This document shows positions 50,228 through 62,546 of a DNA stretch of 64,000 nucleotides, piece by piece. Where the stretch lies: the NCBI GenBank assembly GCA_002914805.1, contig JXTB01000181.1, positions 206,336-270,335 of the forward strand, in the 5' to 3' direction. This DNA is from Parasponia andersonii (lineage: Eukaryota > Streptophyta > Magnoliopsida > Rosales > Cannabaceae). The number at the start of each line of letters is the position of its first letter. Position 1 is the stretch's first letter. The notes under the pieces are model-generated. The model made no database searches. It saw only the letters and a list, made by a program, of their open reading frames with translations, and was not told the DNA's origin. The translations under genes and the position numbers were made by a program.

Positions 50228-53200
50228 CTAGATAAATTGCTTCAAGAACTCGGTTGCCACCAGCCTCCCTCGCGTGTTCACTGACATCTTCAGTTCACTA
50301 ATCTCTTTATCAATATCCTGCAATTGAAGAAATAAAAAAACAAATAAAGGGTCTATCATGCTAAACTACAATAAGTTACTTTAAGGGTAAGGAAGGAATA
50401 TGCGGCTTGAATTTAACACCAAAAAACACTATAACGTTACTAATAGAGAGAAAGAGGACATTAAAAATAAATTAAGAAAGAAAGAAAAAAAGTACACTCA
50501 AAACTATAGGTTTCCATACCATGTTAAATGCATTTCCAAGCAATGCTCACTATTACAATTTGGATAAGCAAATTTAAAGACCAATAAAAACAACTCAAGG
50601 GAGAATGCTAATTTCCGAGCAAATAATTTTACTATGATTATAAATATCATCCAAGGAAGGGAAAGTTTAATTGCTACACTTGAACTCAATTGACATAAGT
50701 CAGAAGCCTGGAAACAGTAAATCAAAAGTAGGGGCTGCCACAGTCCAAGAAGTTAAACAAATTGGGATGTAATGAGTGTTCTAACAATTATAAACAGCAA
50801 GCCTTAAGATTACAAAGCCATAATCTAATAAACCCTGTTTTAATAGGGTCGTAATTTATGTGTTAGGCTTACGGTATATAGTTGAACTTAAAAAGGAAAT
50901 TTTGATCAACAGCCAGTTCAGGAAATAAGGCATTAATGTTAGGATACAAGGAAACCATATCTGAATGAGTAGTTGCAACTGAAAATCACTGAACAACAGT
51001 AAATAACTACCCTAGGAAAAAAAAATTATTTTAGATTTAGAATGTAGAAACTTTGGGGGGTTCATCATTGTGTCTATGGTACTAAACTAATAAAATGGAA
51101 TACACATACAGCTACAACCACTCAATCAGGATGAAATCTATTGAAATATGCATTTATGAGGTTTAATAAAGTTCTTGCCTCCATGAATTGTACAATGAAA
51201 TCAATGAGCTTGTGCTTCTGCATTTCCTCACAGTGGTAATTTGTTATAAGAAAGCTAATATCATAACCCTGCACACAGCAAAAAAAGAAAAGAACAAATA
51301 AATAGGCCAACAGAAAAAAAAGGGTGATAAAATGTTAAGCAAATCTGTATAATTTGCTGAAAAAATTTCATTTGCAAGTTAAAAGCCAGAACCTAGAAAC
51401 TTCTTTACCACCATAGAATTAAAAAAGACCAACACCAGCTCAGAGGAAAAGACCTACGCACCTGTACTGGCTTTCTTCTCAACACCTGAAATGCTTCCGC
51501 TCTCATCGACAAAAATCTAAGAAACTTTTTGGTTAGTATGTTTTCAAGTTCATCCGACTGCTTTACCTAGGCAAGAGGGGAAATGTTATAAATATTAGGA
51601 GAAAAGAAATTGAAGAGTGGATGCAATTTTATGTACCCATATCAAACATACAGTATTATTGTGTTGGTTAAGAATTGTAAACTAGAGATTTAAAGGAAAA
51701 GCCCTTCAAGAAAACCTACTTATTAAGGTTTCATCTTACATATGAAGTCTCCATATAAATCATGCACAATATCTGATTTCGCATTTACTACATTCCATCA
51801 TCTTTTTAAGAAAGAAAAACTAACATGTTTTGGCATGCATATAAAAATTATCCAATCCTGCATGCAATGCCCTCTTCCCCTCAACCTCTTTCATTCGTGG
51901 GTCCTAACAATCACAAATTTAAGAAGATTATTATGCCAGAAGTTTCTATTTTATTCTCAGGCCACCCTTTAACTTCTCCTATACATTCCATTATATGCAT
52001 GAATCTTAAACTTGAGTATCATTTAGATTGACGATCTTTCATGTTAGCAAAATCAAATAAATTGAGAAATTCCACATAACACCTATAAGTTCCACTGACC
52101 CAGGATTAACATAAAAAGTTTGCATAACAGTGAGAGAAAGATAAAGTTTATAACATTATGAGGCTTCCTTATCGTTCAAGCAAAAATAACAGAAGGAATC
52201 AAAGATTTCTATGACTGATGACATACAAGTCCTAGATTCAATTGCCTGTAATAGGCTAACTTTTGCTTATTCACTTGGCTTCATCAAATACAAGAAAGCA
52301 TCGAACTAAAACAGCATTATTCATAATTACCTTGAGGCTTATGCGCAATGAATTAATAGATGTCTCTATTAAACATTTTTCAGCCTCGTTTCGACAAATC
52401 AAAACCTGAAAAGTACTTCTAAATTAAAAAATAATCTATGAGCAGAAATCAAGCAAGCAAGATGTGATAACTATCACAATTTGTATAACATCAACGATTC
52501 AAAATCAAATCTTTGAACAACTGATCAAATCTTTGGACAACTAAGCAAGATGTCAAAAAGATAGTACATACAGGATTCAAAAGAAGTTCAGGGCTGGTCC
52601 TGAAAAGTACGAATAAAACGATTACACATCGATACAAAAAGAAATCTGACTTAGAAGGACTTATAGTTCTAAAAAGAGTGGCACATGGCATCAAAAGTAA
52701 AAAATCATTATCAACATACTTGAGCTCAACCTCTGGCTTGTTATGCCTTTCAACTTCTTGACAAGGAAAATTCTGAAAGCAATAGCAATTCAATGAGCAA
52801 AATCAGTAGGACCCAGAGGATAACATGTACAACAATGAAGTTTTATCAATAAAAGTCCGAGTCTTGAACATGAGTTCCATACAAATTTTGGTAATAGAAT
52901 AGAAATAGTAAAAACTGCCATACCTGAAGGCACATTGCAACCTCAAGAGTATTCCGTATGCAAGTTAAGTACAAACGTGATGTGTTTGCCTAAAATTGTT
53001 CCAAATTCAAAGATAAAACTACTCATTAGCAACTCCAGGATGATTTAATACAATTAAGAAAACATGCAATTTTATATATCAAACACCTTAAAATCGGGAC
53101 AAAATAATAATAATATAGATATATATAAACACATATAAATATAAATAAAACCCTAAAGGAACGAGCTAACGAGGTAGATTCGTCAAGATGAAGCTCAATA

Positions 53201-53354
53201 ATTTTAATTCAACTGAGTTCGAGTGTTCTGGAACCAATGATTTTCCGAGACTTTCTCAATAACCAAACAAGGGAAGAAAAAAGCAGAGAGAGAGAGAGAG
53301 AGAGGAGAGATCTTTTGCGAAACAAAGGGTAACGAGATCCGATGAGCTTACCAT
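50228..53354 (-). CDS. ARPC4: Actin-related protein 2/3 complex subunit 4 (ARPC4)
   Basis: Eight coding exons on the minus strand: 53352-53354, 52924-52989, 52720-52772, 52572-52599, 52331-52405, 51462-51566, 51179-51268 and 50228-50317. They total 510 nt and 169 residues, the usual family length. ARPC4 forms the core of the Arp2/3 complex with ARPC2 and nucleates branched actin; in plants it affects trichome and pavement-cell shape. Diagnostic stretches are [66 protein letters not shown] and [14 protein letters not shown]. All junctions keep phase. The first coding exon holds only the ATG. The intron after exon 7 has a GC donor (GAG|GCAAGA) instead of GT. No disabling change was seen, so the gene looks functional. 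Confidence 0.95.
53283..53312. repeat. (GA)n/(CT)n microsatellite in ARPC4 intron 1
   Basis: About ten GA units, on the minus strand a CT run, lie within the first intron about 40 nt after the start-codon exon. CT runs near plant transcription starts are common, and a regulatory role is only possible. Confidence 0.9.
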
Positions 53355-53478
53355 ATTCTTTAGCGGAGAGAGTGGGTTCTGATGCAGCAAAAGTGGTGAG
53401 GTGTTTGGTGAAATTGAGTTTTGAGCAATTAATATGGTGCTAATGTGCGCTCTTGTTCAGCGAAGAAGAAGACGATGA

Positions 53479-53486
53479 CTTATATA
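53479..53486 (-). promoter_or_regulatory. TATA box of ARPC4
   Basis: TATATAAG on the minus strand lies about 125 nt upstream of the ARPC4 ATG, which would put the transcription start near 53450. This is a position-based inference. The tRNA-Tyr gene ends (53625) about 140 bp further upstream. Confidence 0.5.
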
Positions 53487-53624
53487 ATAAATATGCTGCA
53501 CTAACAAATATCAAATTTAGATCCATTTCCAAAAAAAAAGAAAAAAAAAAAAAAAAAAATCAAATTTAGATTTTACTAATTTTTTAGGAAGAAAAGAAAA
53601 AAAGAATTTTGAGGAAAAATGAGA

Positions 53625-53716
53625 TCCGACCTGCCGGATTCGAACCAGCGACCTAAGGATTAGCTGTTGGTTTTCCCGACTACAGTCCTCCGCTCTACCA
53701 ACTGAGCTAAGGTCGG
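53625..53716 (-). tRNA. tRNA-Tyr (GUA), intron-containing
   Basis: The minus strand gives a full cloverleaf. The acceptor stem CCGACCT pairs with AGGTCGG, discriminator A. The D-arm carries the A box (TAGCTCAGTTGG), the anticodon stem-loop GAGGACTGTAG, and the T-arm the B box (GGTTCGAATCC). A 19-nt intron (TCGGGAAAACCAACAGCTA) follows the base 3' of the anticodon GTA, the standard place, leaving a 73-nt mature tRNA. A T run just downstream (53616-53620 as A on the plus strand) fits Pol III termination, and CAA words upstream fit plant tRNA initiation. The sequence matches the conserved plant nuclear tRNA-Tyr. It is likely functional. Confidence 0.96.
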
Positions 53717-54923
53717 CTTGTGACATTGCTAATCGAAAATACTTTTATCTTTTACGGGAGTTGTGATATATTTCATATTTTTATTTATTTATTTACTCTT
53801 AAAATCTCTTTAAACAATGAATGCTATGTCTTACTTATGATTTACACCTATGTCTTCACAAAAAGAAAGGGTTATTATCTTTAAAAACCCTGAAATTTTT
53901 AATTTTAGAAAAAAAAAAATATGGGTATTCAGTTATATTAAACAAAAAAAAATCTTGTATTCGTTTAATTTTAGCAAAAAAAATTGAGTTTTTAATTATC
54001 AAATAAAACATTTTGATTATAAAATCGAATCAAATTAGTCCACGGAATAAATCAAATGACTTATTAAAGTAGACTGTCATGCACAACTATACGAAGCTAT
54101 TTACATTGACAAGCATCCCCAATTGGATGAAAACTATGTCATTCTATATTAAAAATGTTGACTTTTTTAGTCAAAATAAAAAAAGTAGTATATGAGTATA
54201 GAATACTTAAAAAAATAAAGTCGTTTCTTAATCATATGATATGTTCGTAAGTTAAATATTTGTTTTGGGTTAAATTTGATTAGATTTTAAAATATCAAGA
54301 TTTTATTTGATATAATCAGAAATCCAAGGTTTTTATTGTTAGATTTTAAAAAATTCAAAATTTAATTTGATATAATGAAAAGCTTTAAGTTTTTTTTTAC
54401 TAAAATAAAAGAATCCAATGTTTTTTTTTTAATAAAAACCTAAAAAGAATAACAAACATAGATTTGATTCCAAAAATTAAAATTGAAAAAAAAAACCACT
54501 AAAGTATGTTACATAGACATCCAAAAGAGAAAATCTTAACATGGATATCAAGGCATACTTTTCCAAATCGTGGCCCCAAAATTAGCTATTGCAGGGATTA
54601 AGCTAAACTTATAATCTAAGATCTTGGAGCAAATTCATAACTTACATTAATATTTGTATTCATAGATTTTAGCGATTTTTGTTGTTCAATGTTAGTTTCC
54701 AATTTGGCTATAGTACGTATAATAATGTGAAATTTAATATTTTTCTCATTAGCAATGGGTAACAGGTAATTATGAGTTTCCTCGTTATCTTTTGATTAAT
54801 ATATGCATTATTCTTACATCTTAAAGAATAGTTAATAAAATAGGTATGAGATTATACTTGGCTTCTAGAATGGGGACGATAATTGAAAAATCATTCCTAA
54901 TCTTACCATTCATAGTAGAGTAT
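53717..54923. other. AT-rich intergenic region
   Basis: No gene or RNA is supported. Similar sentences of sequence recur (AAATTTAATTTGATATAATNA near 54300 and 54360), suggesting an old local duplication. Confidence 0.5.
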
Positions 54924-56389
54924 TGCTGGTTAGAATATGCAAGTTTAAATCGAATTCACATATTCCCGTGTAAATGCATACGGTCAAAAGTAATATAAAT
55001 TTAGAAGTTTAGAGTGTCAAACTCACAGTGATTAATTTCTAATTCAATGCTAAGTATTAAAATTATCTCAATTCTAATTTTATTCGAACAAATGAAATAT
55101 TAATTTTAAAGAAATAAAATAAGAGAAACTATACTATTATGCAAAATAAGTAAAAACTAAGTAATATGAAAAATGTTTATATTTACTAATTCCCTAACCA
55201 TTTTTTTATCATATCATCTCGCTTTCTCGCTAATTAGTTTAACCAAATGATTGTTAACTGGGTGAACTCAATTAATTGCAAGCTTCTTCTGTTGTCATGC
55301 AACTATTTTCATTTAACCTGGCTTACCATATTCCTATAAGAATTAAACTTAGAATGAAATTATTGAGAACAAATACCTAAATTGGTTATACATATTAGAC
55401 GAATACATTCCTATCTCATCTCAATGCATATCTCTCTATCTATGGCTAAACACATAATTTCATTTCTAATCTATTACATATCTCCAAAGTTCATTCAAGA
55501 TAGAAAAACTACTTTAATTAGATAATTAACGTGTCAAAAGAGACATAAACATAGACAAAATATACAAATATCAAAAAGAAAAGAGTAATAGAATTCCTTT
55601 TATTTGAAGAGCTTGAAGATGTTTATAGGAATTGTCAAGTTCTTCCTTCAAGCTTGGTTCTTACTCCCTTCAATCCCCCTTCTAAGATTTGCTCTCAACT
55701 ATACTACTCTCAAAATATAAAAATTAAAAAAAAAATCTAACTAGAAATTGAAGAGAAAAAACTAAAAACAAACTATGATGTTGATATTGATGTTGTGGAG
55801 GAAATCAAGAAACAGAGTTGGTTAGAGCATATCTTCATCTTCATCTTTTTCTCCTTTTATGGCTGCCTCCATCTCTCTCTTTCTCTCTCCCTCAATGTCT
55901 TTTATACTCAAAAAATAGGGTTTTAAAGAAGTGGCTCTTGCATACTTAAGACAAGATGAATCTGGACCCTTAGATCGTCAAAAAAATTATGTTGGCAATC
56001 TATTGTTAATCTAAGACTCAGAAGATGGCACTGCAGTGCCACTTTTGCTGCTGACTTGGTGTTCTGGTACCGCGCTGCTGGGTGCTATTTGAAGTAGAGT
56101 TGCGGCGCCAAGCACTTCTTAGCACTACAATGCCAAGCTTCGGGTGAATTTGGCCGAAGATAACCTTTTGGCACCAGTTTATGGCACTAGGTTGCTACTT
56201 CTCTCTCGCATAAGTGCTCCTTTTCTCACCTTTTTGCATCAATACCTTTTATTTAATTCTCCAATATATAAAAGCAAACAAAATATCAAAACAACATGAA
56301 AAATAAATAAAATAACTTTATTCAAACAAGAACATAGCATAATTTAAAGCATAATAGTACTGGATAATTACGTTTTTATGGAATTATCA
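54924..56389 (-). mobile_element. Solo LTR, gypsy (Athila-like), with perfect target-site duplication
   Basis: This 1466-bp segment starts TGCTGGTTAG and ends GAATTATCA. It is flanked by AGTAT on both sides (54919-54923 and 56390-56394). On the minus strand it begins TGATAATTCC, like the LTR family seen at 17329, and its other end carries a motif (GTGTCAAACTCACAGTGATT on the plus strand, about 55015) common near the ends of these LTRs. No internal region is attached, which fits LTR-LTR recombination. It looks fairly well preserved. Confidence 0.85.
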
Positions 56390-57482
56390 AGTATTAAGTT
56401 TGACTCAAGCCCTACTTTTTGTTTCTTTTTGCTTTTTAAAAAATACACCAATACACAACCAACCCAACATGTTATTAGTTTCATTATTATTATTATCATT
56501 TGTTAGGGTTTGTAGCACTAAATGTCTTTAAATTCTCCAATTCGAGTATTTAGTCATATATAACTGAACAGAGTTGCTTCATGTGAGCCTACTTTCAGAC
56601 GCACATATGTATTTAAAATAAAATGCTACTATAACATTAATCCCTTTTCTTTGCACAGTTTTCCATACAGAAGCAAAAACGACATTCCTTTACACTATGG
56701 CAGTTAATTTTGCCCGTCAACCATAAGTATATTTAGGTTTATTTTATGTTCGAAAGCATAATCTTATTACATAATATTTTAATGATTGAGATTTTAAGTA
56801 ATCTCAATTTATAATTTTTTTTATCTATTACATCATTATATAATCATTATATAATGATTATCATAATTTGAATAATTAAAAATAATAATAAAAATAAATA
56901 CCTATTATTTAACATTTTCTTTTCTCATTCTGTGAAATGAAGTTTATACAAGTTAATTTCAGCTTAAACAAAGCCAGATTTCAACAGTTTCACAGCCAAA
57001 TCAAATCTCTTATGCATGCTGCGGAAGATCATTCTGGCTCACTGCATAATATACTTCACTGTTTCACAGCCAAATCACTAGTAAGTCAATCACAACCTAG
57101 TGACAAGTAATTCATTTCGGACTAATCCCCGAGTTTATTTGCGTTGCCTAAATAATAAATACGCCTATGAAATCACTTTGGTGTAAGAAACATATCCAGG
57201 ACCAGGAAGGAGGGCAAACATAGGGATCAGAAGATCGTAACTAAGTAATAAAGGGATCAAAGCAAAAGGGGTGAAATAAAAGTTGTGTTCAAAGCAAAAA
57301 GGATTTCATTAATTTTCACCAGCATGATCATGGAGTTTCACTTTCCTTCTCTGTAAGAAAATGAATGACCACAACTGAAGAAATCAAACTACATTGGCAG
57401 CTCTGACGCATAATCTACACTGAGCAATTAGTGGGCTTTTTCGAAAGGTTACACCTCAAAGCATGACAAAGGATGAAGAAAA
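56390..57482. other. Intergenic spacer and 3' UTR of the FEY-like gene
   Basis: No coding exons are supported. The right few hundred bases should be the 3' UTR of the dehydrogenase gene on the minus strand, whose stop is at 57483. Confidence 0.5.
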
Positions 57483-60400
57483 CTACTCCTGGTTAGCTCC
57501 ATATTTGCACTCAACATCTTCCCCTTCGATAAGCCTCTCGACAGCATCTGAAGGTAGGCCAATCAGTTCTAGTGTCTTTTCCCACACTTCATGAGAAGTT
57601 TCAATGCTGTGTGCTTCTTCAGAAGGATTCGTCGGATGGCAATCGTGAGATATGAAAGCACAAACAGGCCAATCATCTGATTTCAACAGCTCGCAGTACT
57701 CTGGAACTTGAGGATCAGTGGCCGCAAAAAGAGTGCTTCTGGAACCTGCATTAGCAGGGAATTACAGTAAGTTAGCTTCTTTCGTCCCTTTAACAATAAC
57801 TAGGACTAGGTATGCCAGAGAAACTCCCAAAGCAGACAAACTTATATATTTTGTCTGTCTAATGAAGCATTCAACCTGTATTTCCCAAGCGGATCCATAT
57901 GCTCTAAATGTAAAATACCATTCTAGCTGACCTATTTCAATACTGGCTTAAAGTATGGTCTCATTGGATTCAGAAATTTTCATGTGAAATTTGCTTCTTT
58001 CTTTTTAATTATTGATATGCCCAAGGACTTATGATGCGGCAGTAAAATTATGTGGCTTAAGTTTGATGACTTCCTATAGTGGGGAAACTCTGAAGTAGCC
58101 CTACTTAAAGAAACACCTCAAGTTGAAAAATAAATCTTAAAAAATACAAAAATCTAGAACGTATCCTGCCATTGAAATCTCAAAGTAATTTATGTTACTA
58201 CAAGATAAAAACAAGGGTGATGAACTAAACGAGTAAACCAAACCCAGCAGAAACTACCAAAAATATTTCACATGATGACACTTGTTGTAACAACAAAATA
58301 AGCAAATACAGCTGGATAATTGGGAAACTTATTTGTCAAAATATATTAACATCTTGGAAACTGAGACCAGCAATCTTTTTTTAATTGATTATTTGATAGA
58401 ATATATTATCATGGAATAGAGACCACCAATATCCTTTTAAATGCAGTTTCAGATATAGAACTTCATGAACTTTAAAATATTACTGGCGCCTAAATACCTG
58501 CAATTTGAAATAATTTTAGCGTCACAGAAAATCCTTGATAGAATAGTTGGTAGTTAGCTTTGCTTAATTGAGAATACTGTCTAAAAATAAAAGAAAAAAA
58601 GAAAAGAAAAGAAAAGAAAGAAAACAAGGTCCATATATGACTAACCCAGTTCTTTTCGTAAGATCCTTAAATTGTCCAATATCATATATTATATATTCAA
58701 ACAATTAATATACCGTAATCAGATTATTGAAAACCACAGAATTCCACCCACTTTAAGCTGTGCATATTCCAAGTCAAAATTTTAAATAATGTACTAAATC
58801 CTATGCACTCGAAATAAATGGGTTTGTAATAAGTGATTCACCATCTGAAGTCCTATGCATCTTCCTATAAGAAAGAGAAGGGGTAAGAAAATCATTACCC
58901 AGCTTTAACTAAAGTACGATGGTAGAGATGCCAACCAATGTACTTAGCTCGTCAATAAATTAAACATGTCATCTTTGTTTGGAGATACATAATTAGGATT
59001 TTGAAACAGAGGTGCTAGCATTTAAGAAGACTCACCTTCTTGAGGACTGAAAATAAAATATGGTATCAGATGATAAGCAGCTTGAACAATTTTGGGAAGA
59101 TCCCTCGCCTGCAATTGCAGTTCAAATCAGAAGAGAAAAATTGATGTAACGTCAGTCGTCTATGAAATATAAAAACCAACAGGAATCACTTAAGGAGTGC
59201 TTTTCTTACAAATAGTGTGAAGCTTATCAGTGGAAAGCTCACTTCCAGCATAGAATGTGTAATCTCTTTTAAAAATTCATAACGAAGTAATCCACATTGT
59301 GGTCAACTTTATACTCCCCACATATAAAAGTGTAATATGTCAAGAAACTTACTACATTTGTGTGGACAATTCCAGGTGATACACATAGTACGCTGACACC
59401 AGCTTCAGCAGGCAGCCGCCTAAAGAGAACGCTACTAAACATAACCTGCAAAAAGAGAAATCAGGGTCCCTAAGGTATTGTTTACTATCGTATAAACTGG
59501 AGAGAACAGTTCTAAAATCACTCTTCAGTAAGTGCATCAGTTTAAATACTAGCAGACAATCAGCTTATATTAGGTGATGCAGCTTGGATATGATAAAAGA
59601 AATTAAAGCAGCAAAAGCAAAAACAAAAGTGGGAGAAGCTACAAAATGGGAAAAGGATGCACATAATGCTCTAGTGGTGAGAGACAAAGAACAGATGACA
59701 AAGAAGGTAAGACAACCATATCTTCTACTTCTTTTTCATTTTCATTCCACACTTATTAGATAGCTGGTCATGGAGATTCCTTTTGGGACATAACTTTATA
59801 TGGTGCATTGTATTCAGAAGAAAATATGGTTGCCAGTGAGGTTGTCAAAGTCATGTACGATCCAGAACAGAATATCAAGATTCTTTTTTTTTCCCCCCCC
59901 ATAAAGAGCATGTAAAGAACCAAATAAGTAAATTCTCTAGCTAATCAAACTGTTTAAGAAGCACCAGATAACAACTAAGCGCACCTGGGCCAGCTTGCTG
60001 CTTGTGTATCCTAATAAGCTTGAATATTTCCTTTTCCCAGAAACAACATTCATGTCTCCTGTGTCGACAAAGCCAACATAATGCATCTACATAAAGAAAG
60101 AAGCCGACAATTCCCAATTATGTCAGAACTTGAGATCAAAGTAAGAGGATTCACATGTAATATTTATACAGTGAGACAATTTTGTACTCGTCATGTATAA
60201 TTAACTGTACAATTGATTAACTTAAAACTCACATGATGACTATTAAGTCTACAAACAAGAAGGGGAAAAATTCAAGAAGTGAAAGGATGTAAAAACTAAA
60301 ATAGACTGCTACAAAATAAAAAACACAACATCAAGATACCAACCGTGCAGGTAAACAGAAATGAGTATACAATATGTACAGACTCTTTGGTTAGATTTTG

Positions 60401-62509
60401 CTCATTAAAATTTTGAGCTAATTTAAGGCATTTTAAAATATTTTCTCTCAAAAAAAAAAATTATTTCAAGAAAAGAAATGTGTACTGAGTACTCCTGTTT
60501 TGTGTAACTTTGCTCTGGTTTTTTTTCTTTTTTATTTTTTTGGAAAAGAAATGAGAAAGAGTATTATTAAAAAGATAATAATACAAGAAAGGGACAAGAT
60601 GTCCCTAGAGAACAAAGCTAGAAACAGTAATAATTGAAAATAAAATTGCAACAGGTTCGATCACCCCCTTAACAAATCAGCAAACATCCAATCCCTAAAC
60701 TCTTTTTGTTCTTTTACCCATAATGCTACCCAGAACTGAATCTTTTCCCATGAGCTGTCTATAGAACCATATTCTTCATTAAAAATTCTGGAATTCCTTT
60801 CACCTAGATAGCCCACAATGTTGCCCATATTGCGCAGTTCCACAAAGTTTTCCTGTGACCTCTCCACTTTTGATGTGCCACAATATGAATCTAGGACAAT
60901 ATTACCCGGAATTGCCTAACTTAAACCAAATTCAGCACATATCCTCCACCAAATTTTCAAAGAAAATTCACAATGATGAAAGAGATGATTCGAAGATTCC
61001 TCATTTCTTGTGCACAAAACATACCAATTTGGAGAGATACTTTGGTAAGGTCTTTGCTCTGGCTAACAACCATTGGTATAAAATCTCTCTTATCTCAGTG
61101 AGATGTCAAATTAAATTAGTCAAATATTGTAAATTCAAATTTCACATAAAAGTTCAAAGTCCAAACCAATATGGATTGAACAAAAAAACAAAAAGTTCCA
61201 TGCTTCAGTTCACTACTGTAATTAGCAGCCGTGCTATATGAAGAGATGTAAATTGCAATCACGACAAAAGAGTAACTTACCACGGAATTCACATTAACAA
61301 TTCGACTTGGAGAGCCTCTGAGAAGAGATGGCAAAAGCAATATTGAGAGCAATGCTGGACCAAGATGATTCACTTGCATGTGTTCTTCATACCCATCTTT
61401 TGAAAAATGTTGTGGCTCTAAATACAAAAAAGTGAAAGCAAATCAGCTAATCGGAACTGCCATCTAATTAACATAATCTATGTTCTTTTTTTTCCTTTGC
61501 TCCCAACAAGGCATCGCTTGTGAATGCACACATATTTCTTTAAGCATGATATTTTGTAAAACTAACTAAAAAAAGTACTAAAAAGATGAGGTTGATTTGG
61601 AATGGGGAAAAATCCAGCTAATCTTCCTATAAGTACTCAGGCCTTATCATACAATCTGATCGTATATGTTTAAAGAATGCAGTAATTTCATCAGTAATCA
61701 AACTTAGACAAACACAGTGTTGAAAAGAGAAACATAGCAATAATAGAAATGGATAACATGTCCATAAAACACCGACCTCCGATCGAAAATATTCCGGCAT
61801 TGTTGATAAGAACATGCAAAGGCCCCGAACGCGAATTCCAGGCCTCAGCAAACTTCACCACAGAATCCAAAGACAAAAGATCAAGCTCCATCACCTACAA
61901 AAATCAAGAAAACCCTTCTTCAGAAACCGTAAAAAAAAAAAAAAAATAAATAAAAATAAATCACCACTGGCTGAATTTAGGTCTCACACCTCAATATTAA
62001 GAGGGAGACCCATTCCAGACCACTCGGTCTGCCATTTCTGGATCAACTCGTGAGCCGCTTTCGTATTCCTCACCGCCATAACCACATGCGCTCCCGCTTC
62101 CGCCAATTGCCTACCCAATCAAAAGCCCCAAAGGCATGTTTACTAATCCGGTCGTAACGAGAAAAGAATCAAAGGAAAATCAAATCCGCCATAGCCAAAA
62201 TTTGAAGAAGAAGAAGAAGAAGAAGAAGAAGAAGAAGAAGAAGAGGAAGAACCTGGCGATTTCGCGGCCGATTCCGCTGGTGGATCCGGTGACAATGATG
62301 GTGAGGTCGTTGACTGGGGGAAGAGGCATAGGGTTGTGCAAGTGGCTGGCCATTATTCTCTGGAAGAGCATCTCGTATACCACATAGAACCACCCTCTCA
62401 GCCATTCCATCCATCCCAAAGCTTCCTTTTCCTTCGTCTGAGTCGTCTTCTTCTTCAACTCCTCTTTTATATCCTCCTTTGAATTCGATGACGACGACGT
62501 CGTTTCCAT
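57483..62509 (-). CDS. FEY: FOREVER YOUNG (FEY)-like short-chain dehydrogenase/reductase
   Basis: Eight exons on the minus strand: 62253-62509, 61990-62110, 61777-61894, 61281-61417, 59985-60086, 59353-59445, 59036-59108 and 57483-57745. Phases agree and give 387 residues. The protein is a classical SDR oxidoreductase: TGSTSGIG cofactor-binding motif (74-81), NNAG (157-160), a Ser in NVNSV (about 210) and catalytic Tyr238-x3-Lys242 (YTSSK). The N-terminus has a conserved aromatic/hydrophobic segment ([19 protein letters not shown]), perhaps a membrane anchor. Arabidopsis FEY is reported to be needed for shoot apex development; its substrate is not known to me. The start is METTSSSS at 62509; an upstream extension of the frame lacks ATG. 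A TATA box at 62547-62554 fits this start. Intron 4 carries a LINE tail. Confidence 0.92.
60520..61095 (-). mobile_element. 3' end of an L1-type LINE in an intron of the FEY-like gene
   Basis: The minus strand encodes relics of the C-terminal zf-RVT part of plant LINE ORF2: [19 protein letters not shown] (about 60970-61030) and [13 protein letters not shown]...[23 protein letters not shown] (about 60660-60800). A short 3' UTR and an A-rich tail (seen as T on the plus strand, about 60520-60543) follow. It is 5' truncated, as expected for LINE retroposition, and is in the same orientation as the host gene. It sits wholly inside the intron 60087-61280 and should be spliced out. Confidence 0.82.
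62204..62250. repeat. (GAA)n/(CTT)n microsatellite at the splice donor of FEY-like intron 1
   Basis: About 14 GAA units on the plus strand (CTT on the minus strand) begin almost directly after the donor of intron 1 (GTTCTTCCTCTTC...). The repeat lies within a very short intron (62111-62252, 142 nt), so length changes will alter a large share of it. Confidence 0.92.
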
Positions 62510-62546
62510 CTCTGAGGTCTCCGTGGGAATCACAGTTCAGTATATA

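Noticed and set aside
53517-53726. Minus-strand frame over the tRNA
   Set aside because: The reading consists of tRNA-Tyr sequence and flanking A/T runs.
62510-62533. Upstream start for the FEY-like protein
   Set aside because: The codon is GTG, not ATG, and a TATA box lies too close for it to be in the transcript reliably.
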